Below, piece after piece: positions 1-11,062 of a stretch of 64,000 nt of DNA. Each line of letters begins with the position of its first letter. The stretch's first letter is position 1. A program made the position numbers and the translations under genes. This stretch comes from Plasmodium coatneyi (lineage: Eukaryota; Apicomplexa; Aconoidasida; Haemosporida; Plasmodiidae). The notes beneath the pieces are model-generated. The model searched no databases and was not told the DNA's origin. It worked only from the letters and a program-made list of their open reading frames with translations. The DNA lies in the NCBI RefSeq assembly GCF_001680005.1, contig NC_033556.1, forward strand, positions 806,001 to 870,000, written 5' to 3'.

Positions 1-180
1 TGAAAAAAAAGGGTTTAGAATTTTGCGTTTAGGGTTCCGTGTTTCAGGGTTTAGGAACAACCATGTAGCCTGTTACTTTAGCCACGCCAGGTGGGGGAAT
101 ATACCTAAAGGTTGTATAAAAAAAAAAAAAAAAAAAGGAATATTATATTGAAATTACCTTTCTTATTTTTTTCTCTTTAG
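1..180 (+). other. Intron of the partial KIR gene
   Basis: This non-coding stretch ends in the pyrimidine tract and TTTAG acceptor of the exon at 181. Positions 1-55 carry telomere-like heptads in GGGTTTA orientation, and 61-110 hold the reverse complement of the element 'ggctaaagtagcaggcc' that is also found near 12000, 32571 and 33092. Confidence 0.6.
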
Positions 181-1060
181 ATGGAAATGACGATCTACCA
201 CCACCACCCAAACTCAAACCAAATCCTAATCCAAATAAAGCTGGTAGTAGTGGTTCTTTTAGTGATGCTGATTTAGCAGATGGTGTCTCTGGTGGAGAAG
301 GAAGAGGAGGTTTCTGCCACCACGGTGGTGGCGACCATCGTAGTGGTGAGCAGCAGAGTCAACAACAACAACAGCAGCAGCAACCACAACCTCCCCAATT
401 ACCATTCCCTGCTGGTGGACCACCAGCAAAGAGAGAAGTATCGCCAGCTCCTCTTGTTTGCTCTGGAATGGATAGCACCACCAATACCAATATTGGTGGT
501 GCTTCCGCTTCTTCTGCATTAGCTGCAGTAGGATTACCAACACTTGCTTTCTATCTATATAAGGTAAGTACACTTAACACAGGAAAATATGTATAATAAC
601 ACTTATTAATATTTGCTGTCTATGTAAAAAAAGAGTGCATAGAACAAATGTAAAAAATGGAATGTAAAAAAAAAAAATGAATGTTTAAAATGTGAGCAGT
701 AATGTGTACATATATATATATTCTGCGCACACATATGTGCTCACCTGCTTGTTCCTTTTTCTTTTCTTCTTTCCTTATTAGTACAGTTCTTTATTTTCTG
801 GAATGCGGGGCACTTCTCCTAGGAGCAGCAGAAGAAAAAGATCCGTAGAACGGCATTTTAATAACAGTTCTTCGAACGACGACGATTCTATAACAGAATA
901 TACGACGGAAGGTTCTACAATAGAATCTATAGCAGAATCAACAATAGCGGATTCTTCTACTTTATATACTGCTATTCCATCATCCAACACCAGAAGGAGG
1001 GGAAGAGCAGGAACAAATAATGAACCACGTCGTAAGAATATAAATTATCAGAGTATGTAA
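181..1060 (+). CDS. kir: KIR (PIR superfamily) protein, 3' part only, with CD99-like segment
   Basis: Only the last two exons are in the window: 181-563 and 782-1060 (stop TAA). The exon at 181 follows a pyrimidine tract and TTTAG and begins with two bases that complete a codon, so an upstream PIR exon must end in phase 1 beyond the left edge. It encodes an Asp/Pro/Gly-rich stretch (183-305), a Gln tract, and a membrane segment ending LPTLAFYLYK at a GTAAGT donor. The last exon encodes the cytoplasmic tail: basic SSRRKRS, then Ser/Thr/Glu-rich, ending NYQSM. The same two-exon ending is seen in the other KIR genes here. KIR proteins are variant antigens exported to the infected red cell. The Asp/Gly-rich part resembles the host protein CD99 (from memory, not searched). 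The family call is firm; the missing 5' end is not visible. Confidence 0.88.
183..305 (+). other. CD99-like mimic segment of the partial KIR
   Basis: About 41 residues reading GNDDLPPPPKLKPNPNK then SSGSFSDADLADGVSGGEG. I recognise the SFSDADLADGVSGGEG part as matching the extracellular domain of primate CD99. CD99-like stretches in KIR proteins are known from P. knowlesi. Here it is a different part of CD99 from that carried by the two other mimic-bearing KIR genes in the window. Confidence 0.75.
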
Positions 1061-1679
1061 CACCATCGTATGTAGTGTTACATTAAACGTAATTGTTCCT
1101 CCCCCAAAATTATACTTAACATATAACGTCCATTGCCATCCTCACCCTCGCTCCCTCCTCCACCCAAAGAAACTATAATAGTGTGTAGTACCTTCATATA
1201 TAAAGAAAGGGCGAATGTCGCCATTGCACCCATAAATTGTACACATATTACAATAAATGAGCAACATTGTCCTCCCTACATATATACATACATGAACCAT
1301 TTCCTACTTCACATATGAAACCATTCCTAATACATGTAAACCATTTCCTTATTTATGTTTAGTGTACCTGCTCCTCCCTCCTTTTTTTTTTTTTTTAATA
1401 TTATTATTCTTTCATATGCACAAATGTGGTGTTTACACCCCTTCTTCCTTTCTTAGACCTTCCTTTCCCAATCATACATATATATATATTTCTTATAATG
1501 CAAATACATTATATACACTTCCCCACCTTTCTTTATTTTTTTCCATTTTCTTTTCTTTCTTTCTTTTTCCTTCCTTTTTTTTTCTTTCCTTTCTTTTTTT
1601 TCATCTTTTTTTTTCTCTTTCTTTTTTTTCTTTTCCTTTTTTTTGTATGCACACTTTAGATTCATACCCCTCACTAAAC

Positions 1680-2060
1680 AGCTAAGTACCAGGCCACATT
1701 ATTGTTCTTACACCGTAAAACAGCTAAACACCAGGCCACATTGCTGTTCTTACACCCTTAAACTGGTTAAATACAAGGCCACATTGTTCTTCTTATACCC
1801 TAAAACCAGGAACCTCAAATGTGAAACATATACCACAAGTGTGAAATCCTACACTCAGCACCCTTAAGTGTGAAATACCACACTCACCCTAAAATGCGAA
1901 ATCCTACACACACACCCGAAATGCGAAATTCTACACACACAGTCCCTAAAATGCAAAATCCTACACAAACACCCCTAAAATGTGAAATCCTACATACACA
2001 CCCTAAAATGCGAAATCCTACATATACACACCCTAAAATGTGAAATCCTATAACTTCGTG
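1680..2060. repeat. 'caggccacattgttgtt' and 'gcgaaatcctacac' repeats
   Basis: About three copies of a ~43-bp unit (ccctaaaacagctaaacac… followed by caggccacattgttgttct) precede several copies of a ~28-bp unit (ccctaaaatgcgaaatccta). Both begin with a CCCTAAA-like core. The same pair of families fills the last two introns of the neighbouring SICAvar. Confidence 0.85.
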
Positions 2061-2527
2061 TTATGTGCCACACCCCCGCGCTGATTTATTCACCTTTATT
2101 TTATTTTTTTTTTTTCTCTTATTTCTTTTTTTTTTTTTCTTTCTTTTAATTCCCCCTTTCCCTTCTTCCTTTACTTCTTCCTTTCTTCTATTTATTCCTT
2201 CTTTTCTTCCTTTTCCTTTTTTTTTTTTTTTTTTCTTCTTTCGTTGTGCCAGTTTGTCCTTATCATTTTATTTTTTTTGGTATACACACATGTGATAACA
2301 TGGTAAAAAATTTGTAATTGTACAGTTCCCCTCTTTTAAGAACACACTCTTTTTTTTTTGCGGAGGAGGAGAAGAAAAGCGCGCATTTGTGATACATGTG
2401 ATGGTGCTGGTGGGCGCTAGAAATGGACAATTTTTCGCAAAAAAAAAAAAGCAGTAAAAGCCCTCTTTTTTTCTGGGGGACGCTTATCTTAGCAGCACCT
2501 GCGTAAACAAAAAAAAAAAAATTTTTA

Positions 2528-2578
2528 ACTTATATAAATTACACATGAACACATAAACAACTTAATACACAAAACAAA
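2528..2578 (-). promoter_or_regulatory. Conserved 3'-flank motif of SICAvar genes
   Basis: The stretch reading cttatataaattacacatg then aaacaacttaatacacaaaac lies about 80-130 bases past the stop codon. Related copies lie 3' of the other SICAvar genes (22043-22090, 35295-35336, 50811-50861). The conserved position suggests a role in 3' end formation or transcript stability. That role is inferred. Confidence 0.5.
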
Positions 2579-2660
2579 AGAAAAAAAGAAAAATATTCAC
2601 TACACCCTAAACCCGAAATTTGAACTTGGAACCTGTTCTTAGGAACAAAGTCTTTTCTCC

Positions 2661-5600
2661 CTAAACCTGGAACCGCAAACCCGGAACCTGTTCCATAGTA
2701 ATATCTTCCTTAGGAACACCTTCCTTAGGAACAAGGTCTTCCTCCCTAAACCCGGAATCTGAAACTAAACATTGAACTTCTTTTATAAAATTGCTTCCCA
2801 TAAATTCTTGAACAAGAATGGTGAAATAATCCTCCTTCGTTAATGCCACATCCCCTTTTTGACATTCGTCTAGGACTTCTAAATGGATATCAATAATCAT
2901 ACGGCGACCAACGCCCCGTTTTTTCCTCCCTTTTTTAGGCGTAGAATGAGATTTGCGTTCCTTTACTAAGGTATATTCTTGTGGACCATCCTGCTGTCCC
3001 ACATGATCAGGGAGTTGTTCTTCTAAGGAAGGAGGACCACGTACTTGATGAGCTCTTTTGTAACGTCTTCTTTTACCAGGCAAGGAAAAATACTATGGGA
3101 AAAAAAAAAAAAAAGTTAATAAATTTTTTTTTAAAAGGGGTTGGATGTTGTTCTTAAGAGAAGAACAATCAGTATAAAACAAGTGCGAAGTGTACATCTA
3201 GGGTAAAAAAGGGGGAAGGTGTGTTCCTTTTCTTTTCTTTGTATGCACACTTTAGATGCATATCCCTCCTTAAACAGCTGAACACCAGGCCACATTGTTT
3301 TTCTTACACCCTAAAACAGCTGAACACCAGGCCACATTGTTGTCCTTATACCCTAAAATAGCTGAACACCAGGCCACATTGTTGTTCTTATACCCTAAAA
3401 CAGCTAAACATCAGGCCATATTCTTGTCATTATACACTGAAAGAGCTAAATACCTGGTCATATTGATGCTTTTATACCCTGGAAAATCCTTAACCTTAAG
3501 TGTGAAACCTTACACCATAGGTGTCAAATCCTACACACACATCCTAAATGCCAAATTCTATACACATGCCTAAAATTCGAAAACCTACACACATCCCTAA
3601 TTGCGAAATCCTACACATACATCCCTAAAATGCGAAATCTTACACGTACACCCTGAAACCGGAACCTTAACTCCACTTCCTTTAACCCTTTCCTTCACTC
3701 TCAATACGGAACCTCATTGTTCTTTCTTTTTTCTTCTCTTTTTAATCTTCTTTTTATTCTTTTCTCTTTTTTTTTTTTTTTTTTTTTCTTTTTGAGGAAA
3801 AAATATTTTCTTCTTTTTTTCTTTTCTTCTTTTCTTCTAATATTAATTTTCTTTTTTTTTTATTCCATTTTGTTCTCTTTTTGTCTTACCTTCCAAAGGA
3901 GGTATGTCATAGCAGAAATACCAAGGAACACGGGAATGCTAGGAAGGTATGGGGTAAGGAGGTCGGAAGGGTCGACCCTTTTCCTGTTATGAAGTGCCTC
4001 AGGAACAGGAGGGGTGGCTGCGCCACGCTCCCCTGGAACACGTGTTTTTGTTGTTTTAAGGCTCCTAGATGACGATGCTGGTGTTGATGCTGACGACTGT
4101 TCCCCTGGAGCTGCAGGTCGTGCTGGTTCAGGGGGTGGTGGACCTTGTGGTTTGTTTCCACCTTGTTGCGGTGGACCTTGCGGTTTGCCGGGAGGAGGTG
4201 GTCCCTGTGGTTTGTTACCACCCTGTTGTGGTGGTCCTTGTGGTCCTGTAGCGCCTGAACCAGAAGAACCTGGACCAGGGGAACCACCTACCCCTGGGAC
4301 ACCACGACCATTAGCTTGGGGACCTGGTGGACCACTCCCACCTGAAAAGTGAGTTGGAAGGAAAGGTAAGTGTTGTTCTTAGTGCAGTTAGGAATAATAA
4401 CGTCTGAAGTATTTTGTGCACTTCGGTACACATCTTACACTTTTTTTATTTTTTGCTTTTTAACTTTTTTATTTTTTTACTTTCTAATTTTTTTTTACAT
4501 TTTTACACCTTTTTCACTTGCTAATTTTTTGTACTTTCTAATTTTTTACGTCGTAATTTTTTACACGTCCAGAATTTTTTGTACACTTCCCTTTTACACT
4601 TCTTTCACCTTCTAATTTTTTTGCACTTATTTTTCTTTCTTTCTCCTTCATACTCTAACAAGATAATACACCCTAAAACAGCTAAATACATCAGGCCATA
4701 TTGTTGTCCTTACACCCTCAAACAGCTTAATACCAGGCCATATTGTTGTTCTTATACCCTAAAACACCTAAATACGAGGCCACACTTGTTCTTCTTACAA
4801 CCTAAAACAGCCGAACACCAGGCCACATTGCTGTTCATGCGCCCTAAAACAGCTAAACAGCAGGTCATATTATTGTTCTTACACCCTGAAACACCTAAAT
4901 ACCAGGCCATATTGTTGTCCTTATACCGTAAAACAGCTAAACAAAAAGCTACATTCTTGTTATTATACCCTAAAAACTTAACCTTAAGTGTGCAGGATTT
5001 CACACTTAAGGGTGTGCAAAATGCTACACACACCCCAAGTGCGAAATTGCACACCCTTAAGTGTGAAATCCTGCACACACCCCTAAATCCGAAATTCTAC
5101 ACACACCCTAAAATATGAAATCCTACACATACACACTAAAATGCGAAATCATACAAACACTTATATGTTAAATCCAACACACACACCCCTAAATTGCGAA
5201 ATTCTACACACACCCACGCACTCATGCATTCATTCACCTTTTTTTTTTTATTTATTTCTTTTTTTTTTTTTTTCTTTCTTTCCTTCTTTCCTTTCTTTCT
5301 TTCCTTCCTTTTTTTTTTTCCTTCCCCCCATAAGAAGGAACATCTTCATTCCTTCCATTTTTTTCCTCTTTTCTTTTTTTGTTTTTTTCATTCCTGTTTT
5401 CTTCTAATATTAATTTTTTTTTTTTTTAATTTTCAATTTTTTTCCCTTTTTTATTTTTTACTTTTTAAAATTTTAGATGCATCTTATAGATGCACACATT
5501 TCTTAGGAGTGTTTATTTTTTCTTTTATTATTATTACCTGGATCTTTCGGTAGGACTTCTGAGACAGAAGAAGGGTCAGACGAAGTAGGATCACCGGAAG

Positions 5601-8600
5601 GAGTTTGGGTGTCTGTTCCTGTGCTTGGAGTTTGGGATTCTGGAACTGTTATAGTAGGACCTGGACCTGAAATAACAGAAGCAGTGATTGTTTTTATGTC
5701 AACAACGGCTGGGTTAGTACCTTTTTCGCCAAGTGGACCGGTCCCCCTATTGGCTTCGTGCCTGTCGTCAACATTACTATTATCTGGAACACTTTGACTA
5801 TTAGACTTCTCAAGGCATGAGAAAATACGATCATGGTCAGTATTGTTTTCTAGGTCGTTACATTCCTTACCTCTGGGAGTGCTACTGGAAGGTTCTGTAC
5901 TCTTACCTGGTTGTGGTGCACCTGGTGGTGGTACTAGCACTGCTGTTGGTTCTATTTTAGGTGCAGCAGCAGCAGGTGCTGGTTCTGGTGGGGGAATACC
6001 TGAATCTTCCGATCGGGGGGTAGGGGGTGGTATTGGTGGGGGAGGTGGTGGTTTTGGACATATGGAATCCAGAGTTTCCTGTATTTCGTTCTTCTCTAGG
6101 AGCTTCTTCTTTATTTTTTGCCGTTGGTTGTCTGGTCTAATTGTAAAATTTGAACATTCGTCCCACGTACATTTTTCACATGGTTCCTCGGTGCATTCAT
6201 TACCGTTATGAACATTCTCACCGGCAGTAAATGCATTTTTTATAGTGCTCATCCCAATACAAGGTTTTTCCCCAAGAAGTTTTCCATATTCATTCAATAT
6301 TAGACAGGCCATAGTTTGTTTAAACCTTTTGTAATTTTTTTTGTGCTGATCATCAGTGCCCTTCGGATCCTCTTTAATGCTGTATACATGCTTTATCCCC
6401 TTAACTATGTAATTACATGCCTTTTTTTCTGATTCTGTTTCTGTTTTACCAGATTGCCCATTAATGTTATTGCATAGAGGCTCCTCTGTTGTGTTTCCAC
6501 TTTTCATAGCATCATATAGGGCATTCAATATTTTCTGCATGTCCCCATAGTCCCAAATGTCTTTCTACAAAAGTAAGGAAAGAAGAGGGAAGGAACACGT
6601 AAGTATAAATAGTACCTTCACGAAACATTTTCCATTTTATTCCTGTGAAAAAATATATATATATTCGCCCAATTTCAATTCTATAAAATTAGACAGCAAT
6701 GTTCAATATGAATCCTTTCCAAACCTCCCACACCGTTGTGCCCTTTTTCTCTTCCCTTTTGTCATTTTTCCATTGTGTTGTTACACATTGGGCGCGTTGG
6801 CATAAGTTCTTATTTATATCATTTAGAGTACTTAGAGTTTGTGTTATTCTGTTATTCCTCTGGAGCAATTCTTCCACTTCGTCCTTTATTTCTTTATCGT
6901 TTATTGTGCATTTTGAGTAGTCCTCCCTTTTACATTCAAGACAATCAACCTTCCCATTATTTCTATCCTTACACCAACTCGTAAGTTTGTTATTCCCTCT
7001 CTGAAATGACTGTTTTATTGTTTCCTCCTCGATCTTACAGGGGGATTTCACCTCCTGCTTTAACTTATTTGCATAGGCATTTAGTAGGAGGCACATCATA
7101 GTTTGCTTAAAATCCCTATTGTCCTTGGCCTTCTGTCCATCGCCCCCTTTCTGTTGGTTCTTACCCTCATCGGCTATGTTAATACCGTATATGTACTGTA
7201 ATCCTGCACTAATGTATTGGCATGTCCTTCTCTCTGGGTCCGTAACTATTCTACTATGTTTCTCTGTATTTCTATTACAAGTTCCCTCCATACTTCCACC
7301 AATTGTAGATATATGTTCAAACATTTTTGTGCCGCTGCTGCTAATATCACTCTCCATATTGCTCTGTTCATAGAAAGAGGAAAAAGAGAAGGAAAAGAAA
7401 CAAAAGTATGCTATGTAAACATGTCCATCTCCCCCCTCATAATTATTATATGTCCACCATCTATAATTATGTGCGTCTATGTCCATCCCCCCTATAATTA
7501 TGTTTATCCCCCTATAATTATTATGTGCACCCTCCTATATGTGTCTAATTTCCTTTGTTAATTTGTACAACCTACAGTACTCACAAAAGTGTCCTCTTAT
7601 TCTAATGAAGACAATATATATTGTGTTCACTTACCCACTTCACTCCGTTCGTATGTCCCTTATTCTGATGCCACTTCCCTGATACGCATTTTACGCGGGT
7701 ACATAGATCTCCATCAGTACAGAGAGCATCGGAGGAGGATGGATTTGGGGGAGGTGATGATGCCTGTTTATTATTTTCTGCTATGGCTTCCTGCAAGGCG
7801 TCCTCCAGAAGCTTCCGCTCTGCTTCTACTTCCTTCTTTACTTCTTCCTCTATTTTTTTAATAGTATTTTTCAGTTTTTTCAATTCTGGACTACTTACAA
7901 CTGTGCTACCACCCGCCCCACTGTCGTCACGTGCAGGCTTCGGATCCCCAGGCGCCTTTCCTCCCCTGTAGTGCCGTGTACTACTTTGACACCATTTCCG
8001 GTTAGTTAATGCTATTATTTTATTAAGCATAATATTTGTCTCAAATAGTTCGTACAATTCACCTCTCATATCATTTCCTTTTCGCTCAGGAATGTTAAGT
8101 ACACCATCATAAGAACATTCCGCATAGTTCTTATCTTTATCCATGTTCCCCCTTACTGCTTTCACCCCCTGAAGGGCATGTTCTATAACTGCCTTCGGTA
8201 CACAAAAAGCATTCATATAGTACATCCATACTCTTAATAGTTCACATAAGGGAATATCTTTCACAGTGTTTTTACATTTTGTCTGATCTGTCTTGTGCTG
8301 GTTTTCAATATCCGTTACTAACATTACATTCCTTACCATTACTTTACAAAAATCTTTGTACTTCTCTAACTTCACATCCCCTTCTAATGTTTCATTCTGA
8401 TCGCATATATCTAACATACTCTCCAGTTCTTTATAATAATCTTTGTCCGTGCTGGATACACTTCTAGAGAATGTTGTAAACCATTCTTCTATACCAACTG
8501 TATAGAAGGAAGAACAAAGCAAAAAGGGGGGGCATGTACACATCATGTATGTGTCCGTGCATATTGTGTCCATATAGTTCTATTCAAAGGAGGAAAAAAC

Positions 8601-9712
8601 AAAATTACATATATCCCCATATTCATTGAAACTATATCACAAAAATTCAAGAACAAATCCTTACGTTCTTCCTTGTCTTCAGATCCTCCAGGGGTGGAGG
8701 TACTACCAGGACATTCATATGGAGTCTTCTTTTTTTTCATTCTATCTCCTACTTTCTTTAATACTTCCTCTAATTTGTCACTCGCCAAATTATTACTACT
8801 ATCAGCAAATTCCTGCAGTTCACTCTCATCGTTCCTTCCTAATAATTCGACCATACCCTTTTTGCTTTCTTCTTGCTTACCCTTTTGACACCCTGTATTG
8901 TTCATTATAGTTCCGTACATTTGAGTTCCGTTTTTCTTCTTTTCTAACCATCCATTTACTTTATTTCCTATAAAATTTGCTCCTATTTTCATTCCACTGA
9001 ATGGTAGATCTTTACACTTCTCATGTGCTCCTATTAATTTACGTGCTTCTAAACTTACCCTTGCTGGTTCCATTATCCATTTAGCTATTTCATCTAACTT
9101 ACAATGTCCTTTATATAATTTCACCATAGTCATACTTCCTATTATACACCTGAAATAAGATTCCACTTCTCCCAGTTGTTCTATTTCCGGTTGCCCATCG
9201 ACTGCTTTCCCTTTTCCTTTAATTCCACTCATGAAGAACTTTATTCTTATTAGAGTTTTGCACATTTCTTTCTTAACGTTTTCCATTATAGTTTTGCTCT
9301 TGTCTATTTCACTACAAAGGGCTGCTACTTCTGTAGTATCCGTCTTTAAACGTTCCATTAATTCGTTAAACTCTTTCTCCAGATCAGCCCATATTCCACC
9401 CTATAAGTTAAAATAATGAATACATGTTCGCATGTCCTATTTTACTACTCCATTCCTTGCATAAATTATAAATTCATTTAATAATTTTTTCCTTACATAT
9501 CCTTTATTCCTTAAAGAGTAATGAGGAGTACAGATCATTCTAATATACAGTGCACTTAATAATGTACTTATAATTCTTTCCTATTCATTTATATATACAC
9601 CTTTGTCCTATTTCCTTCTATTTATATAGTTCCTTACCCAGTAATTTCCATCTTCATATTTTCCCCCTTCCAGGAACCATCTTCTCAGTATGTGAGCAAA
9701 ATATTCCGCCAT
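2661..9712 (-). CDS. SICAvar: SICAvar variant antigen, complete 7-exon gene
   Basis: Exons on the minus strand: 9712-9638, 9400-8665, 8497-7635, 7363-6725, 6564-5538, 4341-3890, 3092-2661 (TAG). The exon phases fit and give about 1407 residues. Exon 1 (residues 1-25, MAEYFAHILRRW…) has no signal peptide. Exon 2 (26-270) is an alpha-type Cys domain (YFRCIIGSMTMVKLYKGHC). Exons 3-5 (271-1113) are further Cys-rich modules with the FKQTM.CL.LN.Y motif; exon 5 ends in a Pro-rich stalk. Exon 6 (to 1264) is Gly/Pro/Gln-rich and ends in a membrane segment (YLPSIPVFLGISAMTYLLWK). Exon 7 is the cytoplasmic SICA_C domain (IIDIHLEVLDECQKGD). The donor of exon 4 (GAG|GTTTGG) is weak and chosen by phase; the others are good. 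Unlike the three other SICAvars here it has no heptad-filled giant intron. SICAvar products are antigenically variable proteins on infected red cells. Confidence 0.88.
3262..3660. repeat. 'caggccacattgttgtt' repeat block in last SICAvar intron
   Basis: About four ~43-bp units (aacagctgaacac…caggccacattg) are followed by 'aatgcgaaatcctacac' units, in the intron between exons 6 and 7 of the first SICAvar. A pyrimidine tract follows at 3715-3880. Confidence 0.85.
4660..5215. repeat. 'caggccatattgttgtt' repeat block in SICAvar intron 5
   Basis: About seven ~43-bp units are followed by ~28-bp 'gcgaaatcctacacac' units. They lie between SICAvar exons 5 and 6. This block is the longest of the three in the window and has the same two-part order as the others. 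Confidence 0.85.
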
Positions 9713-11062
9713 AATTACCCTTACATCCGCACTATATGCTTCATTGTTACATTAGAGTACTACGTAATAATGGTAGCTCCATTAATTCGTCCAAGGAAGA
9801 AGATTCCTTCTAATATTATTTCCCTCGCTGTCCACAGTTATTCCTTCTTCCTTACTTTGTTTTTATATCTGTGAACAAAAAAAAAAAAAGAAAAATTCTG
9901 CGCATGCGCCCTTTCCTATCTTCCTCCCTTTTTTTTGCCCTTTAATCCTCTTTTCTTTTTCTTTTTTTCTTTTGTTCTTTTTCTTTCTTTTTCTTTTCTT
10001 TTTTGCGGAAAAAAAATATTTTTTTCTTTTTTTTTTTTTTTTATTTCCTTATTTTCCTTTTTTTTTAAATTTTTCTTTTCCGTTTGAAAAAGAAAACAAT
10101 TTTCCCTTCTCCTTCCTTTATGCATTGCACTTTCCTAAGAAGAAAAGAAAAAGAGAGAGAGAACACAACCATTGCCTCCTTCCTTTTCGTATACATTCTA
10201 TACCTATGTACTGCCCTTTTTTTTTGCATTTTCCTTTATGCACTACATTCTTCCTAAAAGAAGAAAGAAGGAAAGGAATTACGGTTCCTTCATTCTTTTC
10301 TTATTTGTTTTCTTTCTTTTTCTTTTTTTTCTCTTCTTTAGCCTATTTCTTCTTTTTTTTTCTTCTTCTTCTTTTTTAAGAAGAGAATATATATAAAAGA
10401 GAAAAAAATGATTAGAAAACTTTTTTCTTTTTCTTTTTAGAGAATTTTTTTCTTTTAAAAAGCAAGTATGGAAGAATGAAAAAGAAAGAAAGAGGATGAA
10501 TGGGAAAAAAGAAAGGAGAAGCATACTGGAATGTACAAAATCATTAACGTTTGGGAATCAGGAGGAAGAAAAAATAGGAAAAGGAAAAAATAGCAAATAG
10601 TACAAATGCTCTACCACAGTATATATATCGTTTCATAATGAAAAAAACCAAATATTATTGTCGCAATACAGTTCTATTTATATGCCCACATAACAATTAT
10701 GTCAAAGTGTGTTTTGTAATAAATGATGATTTAAATATATACAATTTCCTTTATCAAACACAAACACACAAGCACATATTTTCTCTTCCATCCTTTCACA
10801 CACATTCTTTAAACAACAGATCACCACCATTATTGCCAAGGAATTAGCATCCACAATAAGGTGACTACAAATCGTTTCTTCTTATAAGAATATTCATGGA
10901 GTTGTTGCTTAGGTGTTCCTTGCACCTTACGTGGATGGAACATTATTAGCAGCATGTTCTCATTTCCAGCTTATTGTGTTCCTTCCCTTCATTATTTTTT
11001 TATTCCCTTTCTTTTCTTTTTTTTTTTTTTTTTTTTTTTTTTGTTAGAAAAAAGAGAAGAAC
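9713..11062. other. SICAvar upstream region / KIR 3' spacer
   Basis: No gene seen. Pyrimidine-rich then purine-rich tracts with 'aagaagaaaag' punctuations fill 9900-10600. The part 9740-10300 is clearly repeated at 41500-42060, upstream of another SICAvar (shared 'ctgtccacagttattccttc' and 'ttcctttatgcattgcactt'). It probably holds the SICAvar promoter and 5' leader; this is inferred from position. Confidence 0.6.

Larger units (their letters stand above)
1061..2660. other. Convergent spacer between the partial KIR and the first SICAvar
   Basis: No gene seen. It holds long pyrimidine tracts (1380-1640, 2095-2250), a block of two interspersed repeat families (1680-2060), and a segment at 2360-2445 (…gctggtgggcgct…) repeated at 49797-49870 in the equivalent KIR-SICAvar spacer. 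Positions 2528-2578 carry the motif found just 3' of every SICAvar here. Confidence 0.7.

Noticed and set aside
1362..1685. Phe/Leu-rich open frame
   Set aside because: It is the translation of a pyrimidine tract. The same kind of frame appears wherever such tracts occur (5141-5550, 9972-10396, 59812-60343) and no family match is seen.
4014..4352. Gly/Pro-rich, collagen-like frame on the plus strand
   Set aside because: It is the antisense of SICAvar exon 6 (4341-3890), whose minus-strand frame has correct splice sites and ends in the membrane segment.
9638..9712. Signal peptide or PEXEL export motif in SICAvar first exons
   Set aside because: Exon 1 products are short and partly charged or amphipathic without a clear hydrophobic leader, and no RxLxE/Q/D motif was found in them. 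No claim is made on export signals.
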